Part shown: positions 1-7,918 of the stretch, one piece after another
How positions within the stretch are numbered: the first letter of the stretch is position 1
Layout: every line of letters starts with the position of its first letter
Assembly (NCBI RefSeq): GCF_002483235.1
Contig: NZ_DLHN01000036.1
Coordinates: 1-52,087 of the forward strand
DNA from: Pedobacter glucosidilyticus
GTDB lineage: Bacteria; Bacteroidota; Bacteroidia; Sphingobacteriales; Sphingobacteriaceae
Length of the DNA: 52,087 nt
Direction: 5' to 3'
The notes under the pieces: model-generated
What the model saw: the letters and a program-made list of their open reading frames with translations, nothing else
Database searches by the model: none
What the model was told of the DNA's origin: nothing
Position numbers and translations under genes: made by a program

Positions 1-1
1 G

Positions 2-73
2 GGAAGTAAGGCATAGGCTGGGTGAGCCACTTGCAAGCTGTAAGCTTTTTTTGTGAGATGTTTCACTCCGCTA
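2..73. repeat. Imperfect direct repeat, copy 1
   Basis: This segment recurs at 225-295 with a few substitutions. Both copies share GGAAGTAAGGCATAGGCTG at the left and GAGATGTTTCACTCCGCTA at the right. A second short repeat (AACAAGGCGGAAGGAGAAGG at 169-188, near-identical at 295-314) is interleaved. The sequence resembles the non-coding repeats scattered between genes in many Bacteroidota chromosomes (inference). Nothing in 1-387 looks like a real gene; the open frame starting at 253 runs antisense through the VOC gene. Confidence 0.7.
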
Positions 74-224
74 CCATTGACGTTTTTTATAATAATTTGA
101 TTATCAGAGGTATTTAATTTTGCAAACACGTTATTTCATATTGATTTATATGAAATATATTAGACCTCAACAAGGCGGAAGGAGAAGGTTGTATCATGCT
201 CAACATGCAGTCATGCTGATGATA

Positions 225-314
225 GGAAGTAAGGCATAGGCTGGATGGTCACATGCAAACTGTAAGCTTTTTTTGTGAGATGTTTCACTCCGCTAACAAG
301 ACGGAAGGAGAAGG
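225..314. repeat. Imperfect direct repeat, copy 2
   Basis: This is the second copy of the 2-73 repeat (225-295), joined directly to the second copy of the 20-nt GGAAGGAGAAGG-containing repeat (295-314). In copy 1 the two blocks are about 95 nt apart and here they abut, so the array seems to have been rearranged by deletion or duplication. It lies just downstream of the minus-strand VOC gene. I see no terminator hairpin in it. Confidence 0.65.
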
Positions 315-387
315 CTTCACTACGTTTGCGATAAACAAAGTGACGGTGATGAGATGGCTCCATTGCATTTGTAATGAACTATGGAAA

Positions 388-819
388 TTACTTTTTAAAA
401 TTTGGATCATAATCTACCATCCACTCAATACCATATTTATCTCTAAACATACCAAAATAAGAGCCCCATGGACTATCAGTAATAGGCATTTCTATTTGTC
501 CGCCTGCGGAAAGCCCGTTAAAAAGTTTATCTGCCTCTTCTTTACTTTCTGCACTAATGGCTATTTTACTTCTATTTTCGTTTTCGTTTACCGGGCCTAA
601 ACTTTCAGGAACATCATTACCCATTAAAATATTGTTTCCAATGGGCAGGGCAATATGTAGGATTTTATTTGCATCCTGTTCTGCCACCGGAAATTCTGGA
701 CTTGAAAGGTCTTTAAGGCGCATCACTCTTAAAAATTCGCCACCAAATACTGATTTGTAAAAATGAAAAGCCTCCTCGGCATTGCCATTGAAATTGATAT
801 GAGGATTGATTTGTGCCAT
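388..819 (-). CDS. VOC (PhnB-like glyoxalase fold) protein
   Basis: A 143-residue single-domain protein of the vicinal oxygen chelate superfamily, PhnB/YjdN type. The PHINFNGNAEEAFHFYKSVF start, the central ILHIAL strand and the C-terminal FRDKYGIEWMVDY strand are typical. H7, H55 and E131 sit where metal-binding positions fall in VOC enzymes, but many PhnB-like members have no known reaction, so I assign no substrate. It is the last gene of a minus-strand run of small one-domain genes (map, two AHSA1 proteins, a DHFR-like protein, this gene) with gaps of 13-45 nt, so co-transcription is likely. The length is normal for the family and there is no signal peptide, so the protein is cytoplasmic. 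Confidence 0.85.
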   Translation of the reverse strand: MAQINPHINFNGNAEEAFHFYKSVFGGEFLRVMRLKDLSSPEFPVAEQDANKILHIALPIGNNILMGNDVPESLGPVNENENRSKIAISAESKEEADKLFNGLSAGGQIEMPITDSPWGSYFGMFRDKYGIEWMVDYDPNFKK

Positions 820-853
820 GACTTTGTTTTTAGTTATTGGATTTTTTTGTTGT

Positions 854-1405
854 TTAGCTTTTTACGGGTTCATAATAAAATACGGTAACTCCTGATTTTA
901 GTGATTTTGTTTTGTGGAGTTTTAAAAGCATCCGGTCTTTGATATCATCAAAAAGTTTTAAGCCTTTCCCTTCAATAATGGGATGAATACAAATTTGAAA
1001 TTCGTCTATCAGTTTAGCGTTTAAGAGTTGAATGATTAAGCTACGGCTTCCAATAAGTATATCTTTTGTGGCTTGTTGTTTAAGTTCTAAAACAGTTTCT
1101 ATAAGAGGCTTCTGAGCAATTTTTGCACTCTCCCAACCTGTATCTGTTAAGGTATTGGTAAAAATAAGTTTAGGAATTTTAGCTATGCTAGTGGCAAAGG
1201 TATCCATCGCTTTTTCTCCTGAGGGCTTTTTTAAGAGTTCTTGCCAAAACTGCATCAGCTGATAAGTTGTTCGCCCGTACAAGATCATACCCGCATGCGC
1301 TATTAGTTCTGCGTAATGCTGGTGTAGCTCTTCATCTGCAATACCTGTGGTATGGTCGCAAGTCCCGTCAAGGGTCATATTGAATGCTGCAATTACCTTC
1401 TTCAT
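854..1405 (-). CDS. Dihydrofolate reductase-like protein (RibD C-terminal family)
   Basis: A 183-residue protein of the RibD C-terminal/DHFR superfamily, resembling the YyaP/YwjB group. Recognisable parts are the KVIAAFNMTLDG start, the GMILYGRTTYQLMQFW segment, and the DILIGSRSLIIQLLNAKLID and IHPIIEGKGLKLFDD segments. By family these proteins have a reductase fold that can bind NADPH, but a folate or deazaflavin substrate has rarely been shown, so the true reaction is unknown. It is cytoplasmic with no signal peptide. The gene lies 13 nt downstream of an AHSA1-like gene and 34 nt upstream of the VOC gene on the same strand, which suggests one operon. It is not expected to be the cell's main folate reductase, because the sequence is closer to the RibD-like side branch than to FolA. 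Confidence 0.85.
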   Translation of the reverse strand: MKKVIAAFNMTLDGTCDHTTGIADEELHQHYAELIAHAGMILYGRTTYQLMQFWQELLKKPSGEKAMDTFATSIAKIPKLIFTNTLTDTGWESAKIAQKPLIETVLELKQQATKDILIGSRSLIIQLLNAKLIDEFQICIHPIIEGKGLKLFDDIKDRMLLKLHKTKSLKSGVTVFYYEPVKS

Positions 1406-1418
1406 ATTAGATATCTTT

Positions 1419-1868
1419 TTAGATGCTAGGTAAAAATGGTTTGCCTTTACCTGTATTTACAAAAGCGATTAAACTATCCGTAAAATTATGCCATCCATTT
1501 GCGCAAATATCATAACAAGCTATCTGAGGGCTTAGGCCAATATGGGTAAGTTGGATTTCTGTTTCTTTAGCTTTAGCTGCAATATCCCAAATAATTTTAG
1601 TGTTTATCCATTCTGTTTTATCTGCTAATTCTGGAATATCAAGAAGAGCGTTTGTTACCAACCAAACCACTTTTTGTTGAGAGATTAATTCTTGAACCAA
1701 AAGCGTTTTAAAAATAGTATCTCCAAAGCGTATGGTAAAAGTATCTCCTTGCTGGCTGGCACTCCCTTCGAACATGCTTGTCCACCATTGGGTAATTTCT
1801 TGGGTTAAGGCATGATAAACGGCAGCTGCTGTGGCCTGTGTACTTATGGTTTTCTTGAAGTTTTCCAT
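1419..1868 (-). CDS. SRPBCC (AHSA1-like) protein
   Basis: A 149-residue single-domain protein of the START-like SRPBCC superfamily. The pattern FKKTISTQATAAAVYHALT, then ITQWWTSMFEGSASQQGDTF, and a C-terminal NGWHNFTDSLIAFVNTGKG helix is the familiar AHSA1/CalC form, a helix-grip cavity for hydrophobic ligands. The ligand is unknown. No signal peptide is present. A second SRPBCC protein (1914-2375) lies 45 nt upstream in the same direction; the two share only the fold, not close sequence, so a recent duplication is unlikely. The ATG at 1868 is supported by alignment of the N-terminal beta strand. Confidence 0.82.
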   Translation of the reverse strand: MENFKKTISTQATAAAVYHALTQEITQWWTSMFEGSASQQGDTFTIRFGDTIFKTLLVQELISQQKVVWLVTNALLDIPELADKTEWINTKIIWDIAAKAKETEIQLTHIGLSPQIACYDICANGWHNFTDSLIAFVNTGKGKPFLPSI

Positions 1869-1913
1869 ATCATGATTTTCTGATAATTGTTAAAATAAAT
1901 TTATAATCTTAGA

Positions 1914-2375
1914 CTAAGCCTTCATACTTAACAAGACATCTTCCAGCTTATCAAAGTTTTCCTCGTTCTTATCTACCACAAAAGGTTTTAATTTTTCGCA
2001 TTCTTCTGCAGTATCAAAAATCATTTTAAATACCAGTTTAGTTTGCTTATGGTTTATTTCTTCAAAGCTAGCTACAACTTGGAAAAGCGGTTTAGAATGT
2101 CTTTTCCATGCGATTAAAGAGGGTATTATAATTTCCACAAATTCGCACTCGTTAGCATAATTCCCCTTTTCTGGACCATGCATGATAAAACTCCACTTAC
2201 CTCCAACACGGAAATCAAACTCATTAAAAGTATTGATAAACCCTTTAGGGCCCCACCATTTTTTAAGATACTGAGGATTGGCCCAAGCTTGAAAAAGGTT
2301 TTGTTGTGTAGCATTGAAAATTCTAGTGCTTACAATCTCTCGGTCTGGTGTAGTATGGAAAATATTTGCTGACAT
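1914..2375 (-). CDS. SRPBCC (AHSA1-like) protein
   Basis: A 153-residue AHSA1-family protein. It has the classic order of motifs: REIVSTRIFNATQQNLFQAW at the N-terminus, LKKWWGPKGFINTFNEFDFR, then VGGKWSFIMHGPEKGNYANE. This is the subfamily related to activators of Hsp90 ATPase, though most bacterial members act as ligand-binding proteins of unknown role. The usual C-terminal GW..CLD..L helix is replaced by FDKLEDVLLSMKA, so the helix is short or divergent. The gene begins 14 nt after map on the minus strand and is followed by another SRPBCC gene. I infer one transcript but no common pathway with map. Confidence 0.85.
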   Translation of the reverse strand: MSANIFHTTPDREIVSTRIFNATQQNLFQAWANPQYLKKWWGPKGFINTFNEFDFRVGGKWSFIMHGPEKGNYANECEFVEIIIPSLIAWKRHSKPLFQVVASFEEINHKQTKLVFKMIFDTAEECEKLKPFVVDKNEENFDKLEDVLLSMKA

Positions 2376-2389
2376 TTTTTATTTAGATA

Positions 2390-3154
2390 TTAATTCCAAA
2401 TCTCGTTCATTTCTGTGAGTATGATAGGCTTTCCATCGGTTACCACGATGGTATGCTCATGCTGTGCCATAAATCCTCCTTTATTTCCTACCATAGTCCA
2501 ACCGTCTGAAAGGGTTTCTGCATAGGTTGACTTTGTGGCTATGAAAGTCTCAATAGCTACAACAGTATTTTTTCTAAACCTTGTGAGGTTAAAACGATCT
2601 TTGTAATTGGCTATTTCGCTTGGTTCTTCATGAAGGCTTCGTCCTACACCATGGCCTGTAAGATTTTTAATGACTTGGTAACCGCGTTTTTTGGCTTCTG
2701 TTTCTATCAGGTGCCCGATATCTGAAATACGGACGCCCCCTTTGATGTTATGGATAGCTTTATGTAATATTTGTTTGGAGGCATTGATGAGTGTTTGATG
2801 CTGATGAATATCTTCTCCTAAAACAAAGGAGTTCCCATTATCAGACCAAAAGCCGTTGAGTTCTGCCGAAACATCAATATTGATTAAATCACCTTCTTTT
2901 AATTTTCTTTGCTCTGAGGGTATACCATGACAAAATTCCTGGTTAACACTGATACAAGTATGCCCTGGGAACTGATAGGTTTTAAAAGGTGCAGAAAAGG
3001 CTCCAAAGTTGGCCAATATTTTCCCTCCAAAGTCATCTAATTCTTTGGTTGTCATGCCGGGTTGAGCATATTTACACATTTCTTTTAAAGTAAAGGCAAC
3101 GGCTTCACTTACTTTTTTCATGCCTAAGAGCTCTGTTTCGTTGGTAATTGACAT
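2390..3154 (-). CDS. map: Type I methionine aminopeptidase
   Basis: This enzyme removes the initiator methionine from new proteins in the cytoplasm, after deformylation. The 254-residue protein is normal in length for type I enzymes without a zinc-finger extension. All expected active-site residues are visible: H76 (FCHGIP), metal ligands D94 (INIDVS) and D105 (WSDNG), H168 (GHGVGRSLHEEP), E202 (AIETF) and E233 (QHEHTIVV). The common EP pair after the fourth ligand is ET here, a conservative oddity. Many Bacteroidota have more than one map gene; whether this is the ribosomal-cluster copy cannot be told, but its neighbours here are small accessory genes, so it may be the secondary paralogue. 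It is first in the minus-strand operon, 14 nt after a decayed DUF1398 gene. Confidence 0.93.
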   Translation of the reverse strand: MSITNETELLGMKKVSEAVAFTLKEMCKYAQPGMTTKELDDFGGKILANFGAFSAPFKTYQFPGHTCISVNQEFCHGIPSEQRKLKEGDLINIDVSAELNGFWSDNGNSFVLGEDIHQHQTLINASKQILHKAIHNIKGGVRISDIGHLIETEAKKRGYQVIKNLTGHGVGRSLHEEPSEIANYKDRFNLTRFRKNTVVAIETFIATKSTYAETLSDGWTMVGNKGGFMAQHEHTIVVTDGKPIILTEMNEIWN

Positions 3155-3168
3155 TTATTTTTAAGTTT

Positions 3169-3462
3169 TTATTTTGGTATCTCTTCTATTAAGATTTCTT
3201 TTCCTGCTTGGTCATCATAAGTACGGGTCATGTTATCCATACAAACTTCCCATTTTAGGACGCCCGCATCGGCACACCTACGTATAAAGGTAAGATAATT
3301 TGTTTTACCTTGCTGGTGCGCTAATCATTCTGCTTTAAATTCTTCGGGGTTTGGGCTAGCAGCAATAGCTAAAGCTTCATATTTTGCTGGTATGGTAAGG
3401 CTGTAGTGTTTACCTGCATGGTAGCCTTACAGCTGCCGGTTAAGTACGAAAGATAGCTTCAT
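3169..3462 (-). pseudogene. Decayed DUF1398-family gene
   Basis: Reading the minus strand in one frame gives a clear match to the C-terminal two thirds of DUF1398 proteins: GYHAGKHYSLTIPAKYEALA, then NPEEFKAE, LAHQQGKTNYLTFIRRCADA, GVLKWEVCMDNMTRTYDDQA and GKEILIEEIPK before a normal stop. Two in-frame stop codons interrupt it, TAA at 3427-3429 and TGA at 3325-3327. The N-terminal ~40 residues of the family are absent, with only a short MKLSFVLNRQL stretch in front. Family members are small cytoplasmic proteins of unknown function. The remnant ends 14 nt before map, so it was probably once the first gene of that operon. Sequencing errors could explain one stop but hardly two plus the missing start. 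Confidence 0.8.
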
Positions 3463-3520
3463 TTAATTAGGATGATAAGCTATTGATAACCCTTGCTGTG
3501 CAGGCTGTTTCGCATCATGA

Positions 3521-5065
3521 CTATGGGTATCCTTCATTTTGGATAATGTATGGGCTGATTTGGATTGTTGATGCCGGAATGGGTAACAGGTTAAACTTTG
3601 GATGATTAAATCCGCTTAATCTTTGTTCAGCAATGCCCCACCTGCGCATATTGATAAATGAGACACCTTCCCGGCTCATTTCTTTTAAAGCAAGTTCATA
3701 CAGTAAGGCTTCGGTTATATTTCCGCTTAAATTTTGCCTTTCTAAAAGTAGCGTGAGGCTTTCTGCTGCAGCATCTGGTTTCCCTAAGGCTAATTGTGCT
3801 TCAGCATACATCAGGTGTATTTCTGCCAATCTTAATAATGGAAAAGTAGGGCGGTTGTTTAAGAAATTTTTTAACGCAGTATTGGTAATATCTGCTAATT
3901 GCCATATCATTTCTTTGCTTCCGATATTAAAAACAGAGCTTTTATTTTCTAAGGTATATGCTTTGCTTAGGATGATGCTATGGGCGTAATCTCTTACTTG
4001 TTCATACTTTTTTTGATGAAGTGCTAACTTGGCTTTTAAAGCTTGTATCGTATAGGTATTTATTTCGGGGGTTTTGCCTAAAGGCTCTAAAACTGTATTT
4101 GCTGTGCTTAGGTCTGTATCTATATGCGTTATAATCTGTTGTTTATTGGTATTGGATAAAGGTGTGGTTATTACAGCAGCTGTTTCTGGTACCATCACAA
4201 TATTTCCATAATAGTTTAATAGCGTTAAATAGGTATAGGCTCTTATGGTTTTTAAGCCAGCAAAGAGGTTGATCTTATCATTAAAATTTTCTGATTTTAC
4301 CCTTAATAAATCATTGATAATGGTAATAACCTGATAGCCTTTATTCCAAACGTCAGCTACGCTATTGCTGCTTGGACTGAATTTGAAAGCATGAAAATCT
4401 GCATAAAAATTGTAACCAGCCTGGCTAGCTTGTTGCGGAGATGCCTCATTACTTAGCAAAGCATCCATTACCAAAACACTTTTCTGAAAGACATCTAAAC
4501 GTTGTTTTACCTGATTATACCCGACTTTAAATTCAGACTCGGTAATTGTTCTTTCTTCTAGTTCACCTGTTTCTGGGTAGGTGATGCCTATAGCCTTTTC
4601 TATAACATGTACCACTCCGCTGTTTCCTGAAAAAACGGCATGTTCAACAATTGCTATATCATTTACTTTTACAACACCCCCTATACTACTGATATTAAGT
4701 GTTTTGCCACTTAAGGCTGTAAGGGTGGTTTTGCTACGCAGATCTGCCAAGGTGTATTTACCTTTTACAATATGGTCTTTAAGTTGTTGTTCTGTATAAA
4801 CGATATGGAGTGCAGTAGTATTGTTATTGATTGTGATATTGAAATCCTGAGGGGCAAATATGGTTATACCACCTTCTGTTTCAGCAGCATTGAGCAAAAG
4901 TTCTTTTAATGAACCATTAAAATCACTAATATTTATGACTTTGTCCAGTTGGTTAACTACCTCAGGCAGTAGCCTATCTGGTTCTGGATTGGCGTTATTC
5001 TCTTTTTTATCACAAGAAATGGCAAACAAAGTGACCAATAGTAAAATAGGTAGCAGTTTTTTCAT
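3521..5065 (-). CDS. FAS1-SusD fusion lipoprotein
   Basis: A 514-residue predicted outer-membrane lipoprotein. The signal peptide ends in LFAISC (Cys18) followed by DKKE, a charged stretch of the kind that promotes surface export in Bacteroidota (inference). Residues about 36-157 form one fasciclin (FAS1) domain: the H1-like block GGITIFAPQDFN, the DHIVKGKYT step and the H2-like VVHVIEKAI end are visible. Residues about 175-514 resemble SusD/RagB: LKTIRAYTYLTLLNYYGN, LLRLAEIHLMYAEAQLALGK, MSREGVSFINMRRWG and a terminal NEGYP. SusD proteins bind glycans next to a SusC porin, but no SusC gene lies nearby. The FAS1 domain suggests adhesion. Function is inferred from domains only. Confidence 0.82.
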   Translation of the reverse strand: MKKLLPILLLVTLFAISCDKKENNANPEPDRLLPEVVNQLDKVINISDFNGSLKELLLNAAETEGGITIFAPQDFNITINNNTTALHIVYTEQQLKDHIVKGKYTLADLRSKTTLTALSGKTLNISSIGGVVKVNDIAIVEHAVFSGNSGVVHVIEKAIGITYPETGELEERTITESEFKVGYNQVKQRLDVFQKSVLVMDALLSNEASPQQASQAGYNFYADFHAFKFSPSSNSVADVWNKGYQVITIINDLLRVKSENFNDKINLFAGLKTIRAYTYLTLLNYYGNIVMVPETAAVITTPLSNTNKQQIITHIDTDLSTANTVLEPLGKTPEINTYTIQALKAKLALHQKKYEQVRDYAHSIILSKAYTLENKSSVFNIGSKEMIWQLADITNTALKNFLNNRPTFPLLRLAEIHLMYAEAQLALGKPDAAAESLTLLLERQNLSGNITEALLYELALKEMSREGVSFINMRRWGIAEQRLSGFNHPKFNLLPIPASTIQISPYIIQNEGYP

Positions 5066-5202
5066 GATTTTATAAATAGAATTATAAAAGTATATAATTT
5101 CTATTATTTCTGACCGTGATATTTTACATTTCTTTGGATAATCTGGATTTCTTTGTTTTTACATTTGTTATATTAATTTAATATAAAGTTGTGGATAGTT
5201 AA

Positions 5203-6342
5203 TTACTTTAATACTTCTCTGGAAATTACTACTTTTTGTATTTCTGAAGTTCCTTCATAAATCTGGGTTATTTTGGCATCACGCATTAAACGTTCTACAT
5301 GATATTCTTTAACAAAACCATAGCCGCCATGTATTTGTACAGCTTCTACAGTGGTGTGCATGGCTACTTCAGAAGCATATAATTTGGCCATAGCACTAGC
5401 TTGTGCGTAGGGTTGTCCACTATCTTTTAACCAAGCAGCTTTTAAAACCAGCAATCGGGCGGCTTCAATTTGGGTAGCCATATCAGCCAATTTAAAGGCT
5501 ATTGCCTGATGATTGGCAATGGGTTTACCAAAAGTTTTACGTTCTTTAGCGTATTGGGTAGCCAGTTCAAATGCACCTGAGGCAATACCCAAAGCTTGTG
5601 CTGCTATGCCTATTCTGCCGCCATCCAAGGTTTGCATGGCAAATCTAAAACCAAAACCATCCTCGCCAATGCGGTTAGCTTTAGGTACTTTAACATCGCT
5701 AAACATTAAAGAGTGTGTATCTGAACCTCTGATGCCTAATTTATTCTCTTTAGGACCAATGGTGAAGCCCTCCATCCCTTTTTCAACAATTAAAGCATTG
5801 ATACCATGACTGCCTTTACTAGCATCGGTTTGTGCCATTACCAAATATGTTGAGGCCGAACTACCATTGGTAATCCAGTTTTTGGTTCCGTTTAACAAAT
5901 AATAATCGCCCATATCTATGGCAGTTGTATGTTGCGAGGTGGCATCAGAACCTGCCTCTGGCTCAGATAAACAAAAAGCACCTATCACTTCGCCTCTGGC
6001 TAAAGGCTTCAGGTATTTTTCTTTCTGCTCTGGAGTACCAAACTTTTCTAAGCCATAGCAAACCAAAGAATTGTTTACAGACATGATAACGGAGGCGGAG
6101 GCATCTACTTTAGATAGTTCTTCCATTACTAATACATAAGAAATGGTATCCATACCGGCTCCGTCGTAATCAGGGCTAACCATCATACCCATAAAACCAA
6201 GCTCGGCCATTTTCTTAATTTGCTCTGCCGGGAATTTTTGATGTTCGTCTCGTTCTATTACACCAGGTTTTAATTCATTTTGCGCAAAATCTCTTGCCGC
6301 CTGCTGAATCATGATATGTTCTTCTGATAATTGAAAGTTCAT
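5203..6342 (-). CDS. Acyl-CoA dehydrogenase, short-chain type
   Basis: A flavoprotein that oxidises short acyl-CoA esters to enoyl-CoA in beta-oxidation or branched-chain amino acid breakdown, passing electrons to ETF. I start at ATG 6342 (MNFQLSEEHI), giving 379 residues, the usual length; an upstream in-frame ATG at 6390 would add 16 residues without similarity. Signatures seen are AFCLSEPEAGSDA (FAD/substrate loop), YLLNGTKNWITNG, the RKTFGKPIANHQAI segment and the C-terminal QIYEGTSEIQ, whose Glu (about residue 363) is the expected catalytic base. It sits alone on the minus strand with no visible ETF or thiolase partner. The exact chain length preferred cannot be read from the sequence. 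Confidence 0.93.
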   Translation of the reverse strand: MNFQLSEEHIMIQQAARDFAQNELKPGVIERDEHQKFPAEQIKKMAELGFMGMMVSPDYDGAGMDTISYVLVMEELSKVDASASVIMSVNNSLVCYGLEKFGTPEQKEKYLKPLARGEVIGAFCLSEPEAGSDATSQHTTAIDMGDYYLLNGTKNWITNGSSASTYLVMAQTDASKGSHGINALIVEKGMEGFTIGPKENKLGIRGSDTHSLMFSDVKVPKANRIGEDGFGFRFAMQTLDGGRIGIAAQALGIASGAFELATQYAKERKTFGKPIANHQAIAFKLADMATQIEAARLLVLKAAWLKDSGQPYAQASAMAKLYASEVAMHTTVEAVQIHGGYGFVKEYHVERLMRDAKITQIYEGTSEIQKVVISREVLK

Positions 6343-6566
6343 CATAAACCATTTATTTTTTGATAATGAATAGCTAAGGCCTAAAGCCATAGGTTAACCC
6401 TTACAAGATAATAATTATTATGCAAGCATAGTAAAAATAAATAAAAAATTTACGTTTTTATTTAAGCAGGAGCAATAAGATGAAATGATGAATATGGAAT
6501 TATCATTAAAATACATGAGCCTGTTTAACAAAGACTCATGATGTTTATAGCTTTTAGGTTTAAATT

Positions 6567-7376
6567 TTAATATTTTTTATACAAATCGAATAAAATACAT
6601 CTATCCCAGGTGGAGAGTATAGGGAAGAGGTCCGTTTTAGTAAAATGTCTTTTAAAGGCTATAATTGCAGCCGCCATATCTGTGGTATCATATCCAATTC
6701 TTCTTAAGGCTGCTTCTTCGTCAAAATTTGCAGGTGGTGGTAAATCTGGTAAGTCATACCATAAGCCAAAGCCATTTTTTGCCAATGTATCCCAAGGGAA
6801 AAATATACTTGGATCTGCTTTTCTTTTGGGTGCTATATCACCATGACCTATGAAATTTGCTGTTGGTATATTATAATCTTTTTTGAGTTTGGCTAATAAT
6901 AACAATAGGGTATTGATTTGTGCATCACTAAAAGGTTCGTTGCCATTATTGTCTAGCTCTATTCCTATAGAACATGAATTCATATCGGTTATATTACCCC
7001 ATTTACCTGAGCCAGCATGCCAGGCCCTAAGCTCATCATTTAACATCTGGACTAAAAAACCATCTCTACCAATAACATAGTGGGCACTTACTTGCGTAAA
7101 CTCCAGAGTAAAAGTTTTAATGGTTTGCGCTAAAGAATCTTGTGCGGTATGATGTATAACTACGTAAAAGGGCTTGCGAGCCCCGAAGTTTACTGTAGGA
7201 ATATAAGAAGATGGTATTGGATTGCCTTGGGTATCTAACAAAAGCGGAGCGGGGTTAACTACAATACTTGTGGTTACTTCTTCCATTTTTGCGTTTTGTA
7301 TTTTTTCTGCTTGTTTGTACGGTTTTGGAGAACAAGAGATAAATACTAATAAAAATAAAATTGCGAAATACTTCAT
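6567..7376 (-). CDS. N-acetylmuramoyl-L-alanine amidase, lipoprotein (Amidase_2)
   Basis: A 269-residue peptidoglycan or muropeptide amidase related to AmiD. The N-terminus is a lipoprotein signal (LLVFISC, Cys15), so it is anchored in the periplasm or outer membrane. The Amidase_2/PGRP domain spans roughly residues 65-200. Expected zinc ligands are H75 (VIHHT), H178 (GHGDIAP) and D188 (KADPS); E140 (GIELDNNG) fits the catalytic glutamate, with spacing as in AmiD. A short helical tail (about 205-269, RRIGYDTTDMAAAIIAFKRH) resembles the peptidoglycan-binding extension seen in AmiD-like enzymes. The likely role is murein turnover or recycling. It is monocistronic and is followed by a weak CATGAG/CTCATG hairpin at 6514-6540. 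Confidence 0.9.
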   Translation of the reverse strand: MKYFAILFLLVFISCSPKPYKQAEKIQNAKMEEVTTSIVVNPAPLLLDTQGNPIPSSYIPTVNFGARKPFYVVIHHTAQDSLAQTIKTFTLEFTQVSAHYVIGRDGFLVQMLNDELRAWHAGSGKWGNITDMNSCSIGIELDNNGNEPFSDAQINTLLLLLAKLKKDYNIPTANFIGHGDIAPKRKADPSIFFPWDTLAKNGFGLWYDLPDLPPPANFDEEAALRRIGYDTTDMAAAIIAFKRHFTKTDLFPILSTWDRCILFDLYKKY

Positions 7377-7486
7377 ACTTATAAATGGTGCAAATATATC
7401 ATTTAACCCATGATTTTGATGTTAAAATAATTGGTTTTGGCAAGGTATTGGCTTATACTAGTTTAAGAAACAAAATCTTAAGAAAA

Positions 7487-7792
7487 ATGGAAAACAAATC
7501 GAAAATTGCAGCAATAGTAGTAGCTGGTATTGCTGCTGGAGCAGCAGCATGGTATTTTACACGGTCTGAAAGTGGTAAACAAAACTGGTCTGCTTTGGTG
7601 GATGGCGTTAAAGACCTTACAGATCATTTAAAGCGTGTTGCTTCTAAACAAGCCGATAAGGTAAATGATTTATCTAAAGAAACTTCAGATTATTTAGTAG
7701 CTAAAGCCCATGAAGCTTCTAACTTTTCTGACGATACATTAAGTAATATTTCTGCAAAAGTAGCTAAGGAGGCTAAAACCTTATCTTCGTAG
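7487..7792 (+). CDS. YtxH-like small membrane-associated protein
   Basis: A 101-residue protein of the YtxH/gas-vesicle-like small-protein type. I start at ATG 7487 (MENKSKIAAI), because the longer open frame to 7385 runs through a probable promoter region and has no matching residues. The N-terminus has one short hydrophobic helix, IAAIVVAGIAAGAAAWYF (residues 7-24), followed by a lysine- and aspartate-rich amphipathic region that should form long helices. Such proteins are often stress-induced in Bacteroidota, with unknown molecular function. The gene is divergent from the amidase, with the two start codons 110 nt apart. No partner gene is evident. Confidence 0.72.
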   Translation: MENKSKIAAIVVAGIAAGAAAWYFTRSESGKQNWSALVDGVKDLTDHLKRVASKQADKVNDLSKETSDYLVAKAHEASNFSDDTLSNISAKVAKEAKTLSS

Positions 7793-7827
7793 TTTTTAGA
7801 GAAAAACCTTAAAGGTGATATTTATTG

Positions 7828-7886
7828 CATTGAGCGGGGTCGACATCTTGGTTGATTTCATCAGCTAAAGTCTCGACTCGCTCCAT
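7828..7886. repeat. Intergenic inverted repeat (dispersed-repeat type)
   Basis: Two imperfect arms, CATTGAGCGGGGTCGACA (7828-7845) and TCTCGACTCGCTCCATG (about 7871-7887), pair with one gap and a few mismatches around a 25-nt loop. The arms contain the TTGAGCG.AGTCGA core typical of hairpin-forming intergenic repeats that are common in Bacteroidota genomes (family knowledge). It lies between convergent genes (YtxH-like and quinone oxidoreductase) and could double as a terminator, although no long T-tract follows. Confidence 0.6.
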
Positions 7887-7918
7887 GATAATAAGAATTG
7901 AGGCCTAACATTAGCTTT

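Noticed and set aside
253..600. Plus-strand open frame near the left edge
   Set aside because: It overlaps the VOC gene in antisense and starts inside a non-coding repeat.
3325..3327. Selenocysteine codon in the DUF1398 reading frame
   Set aside because: A second in-frame stop and a missing N-terminus show decay, and the family has no redox cysteine at this position.
3521..5065. Polysaccharide utilisation locus around the SusD-like gene and the fucosidase
   Set aside because: No SusC gene is present and the fucosidase lies about 6 kb away beyond unrelated genes.
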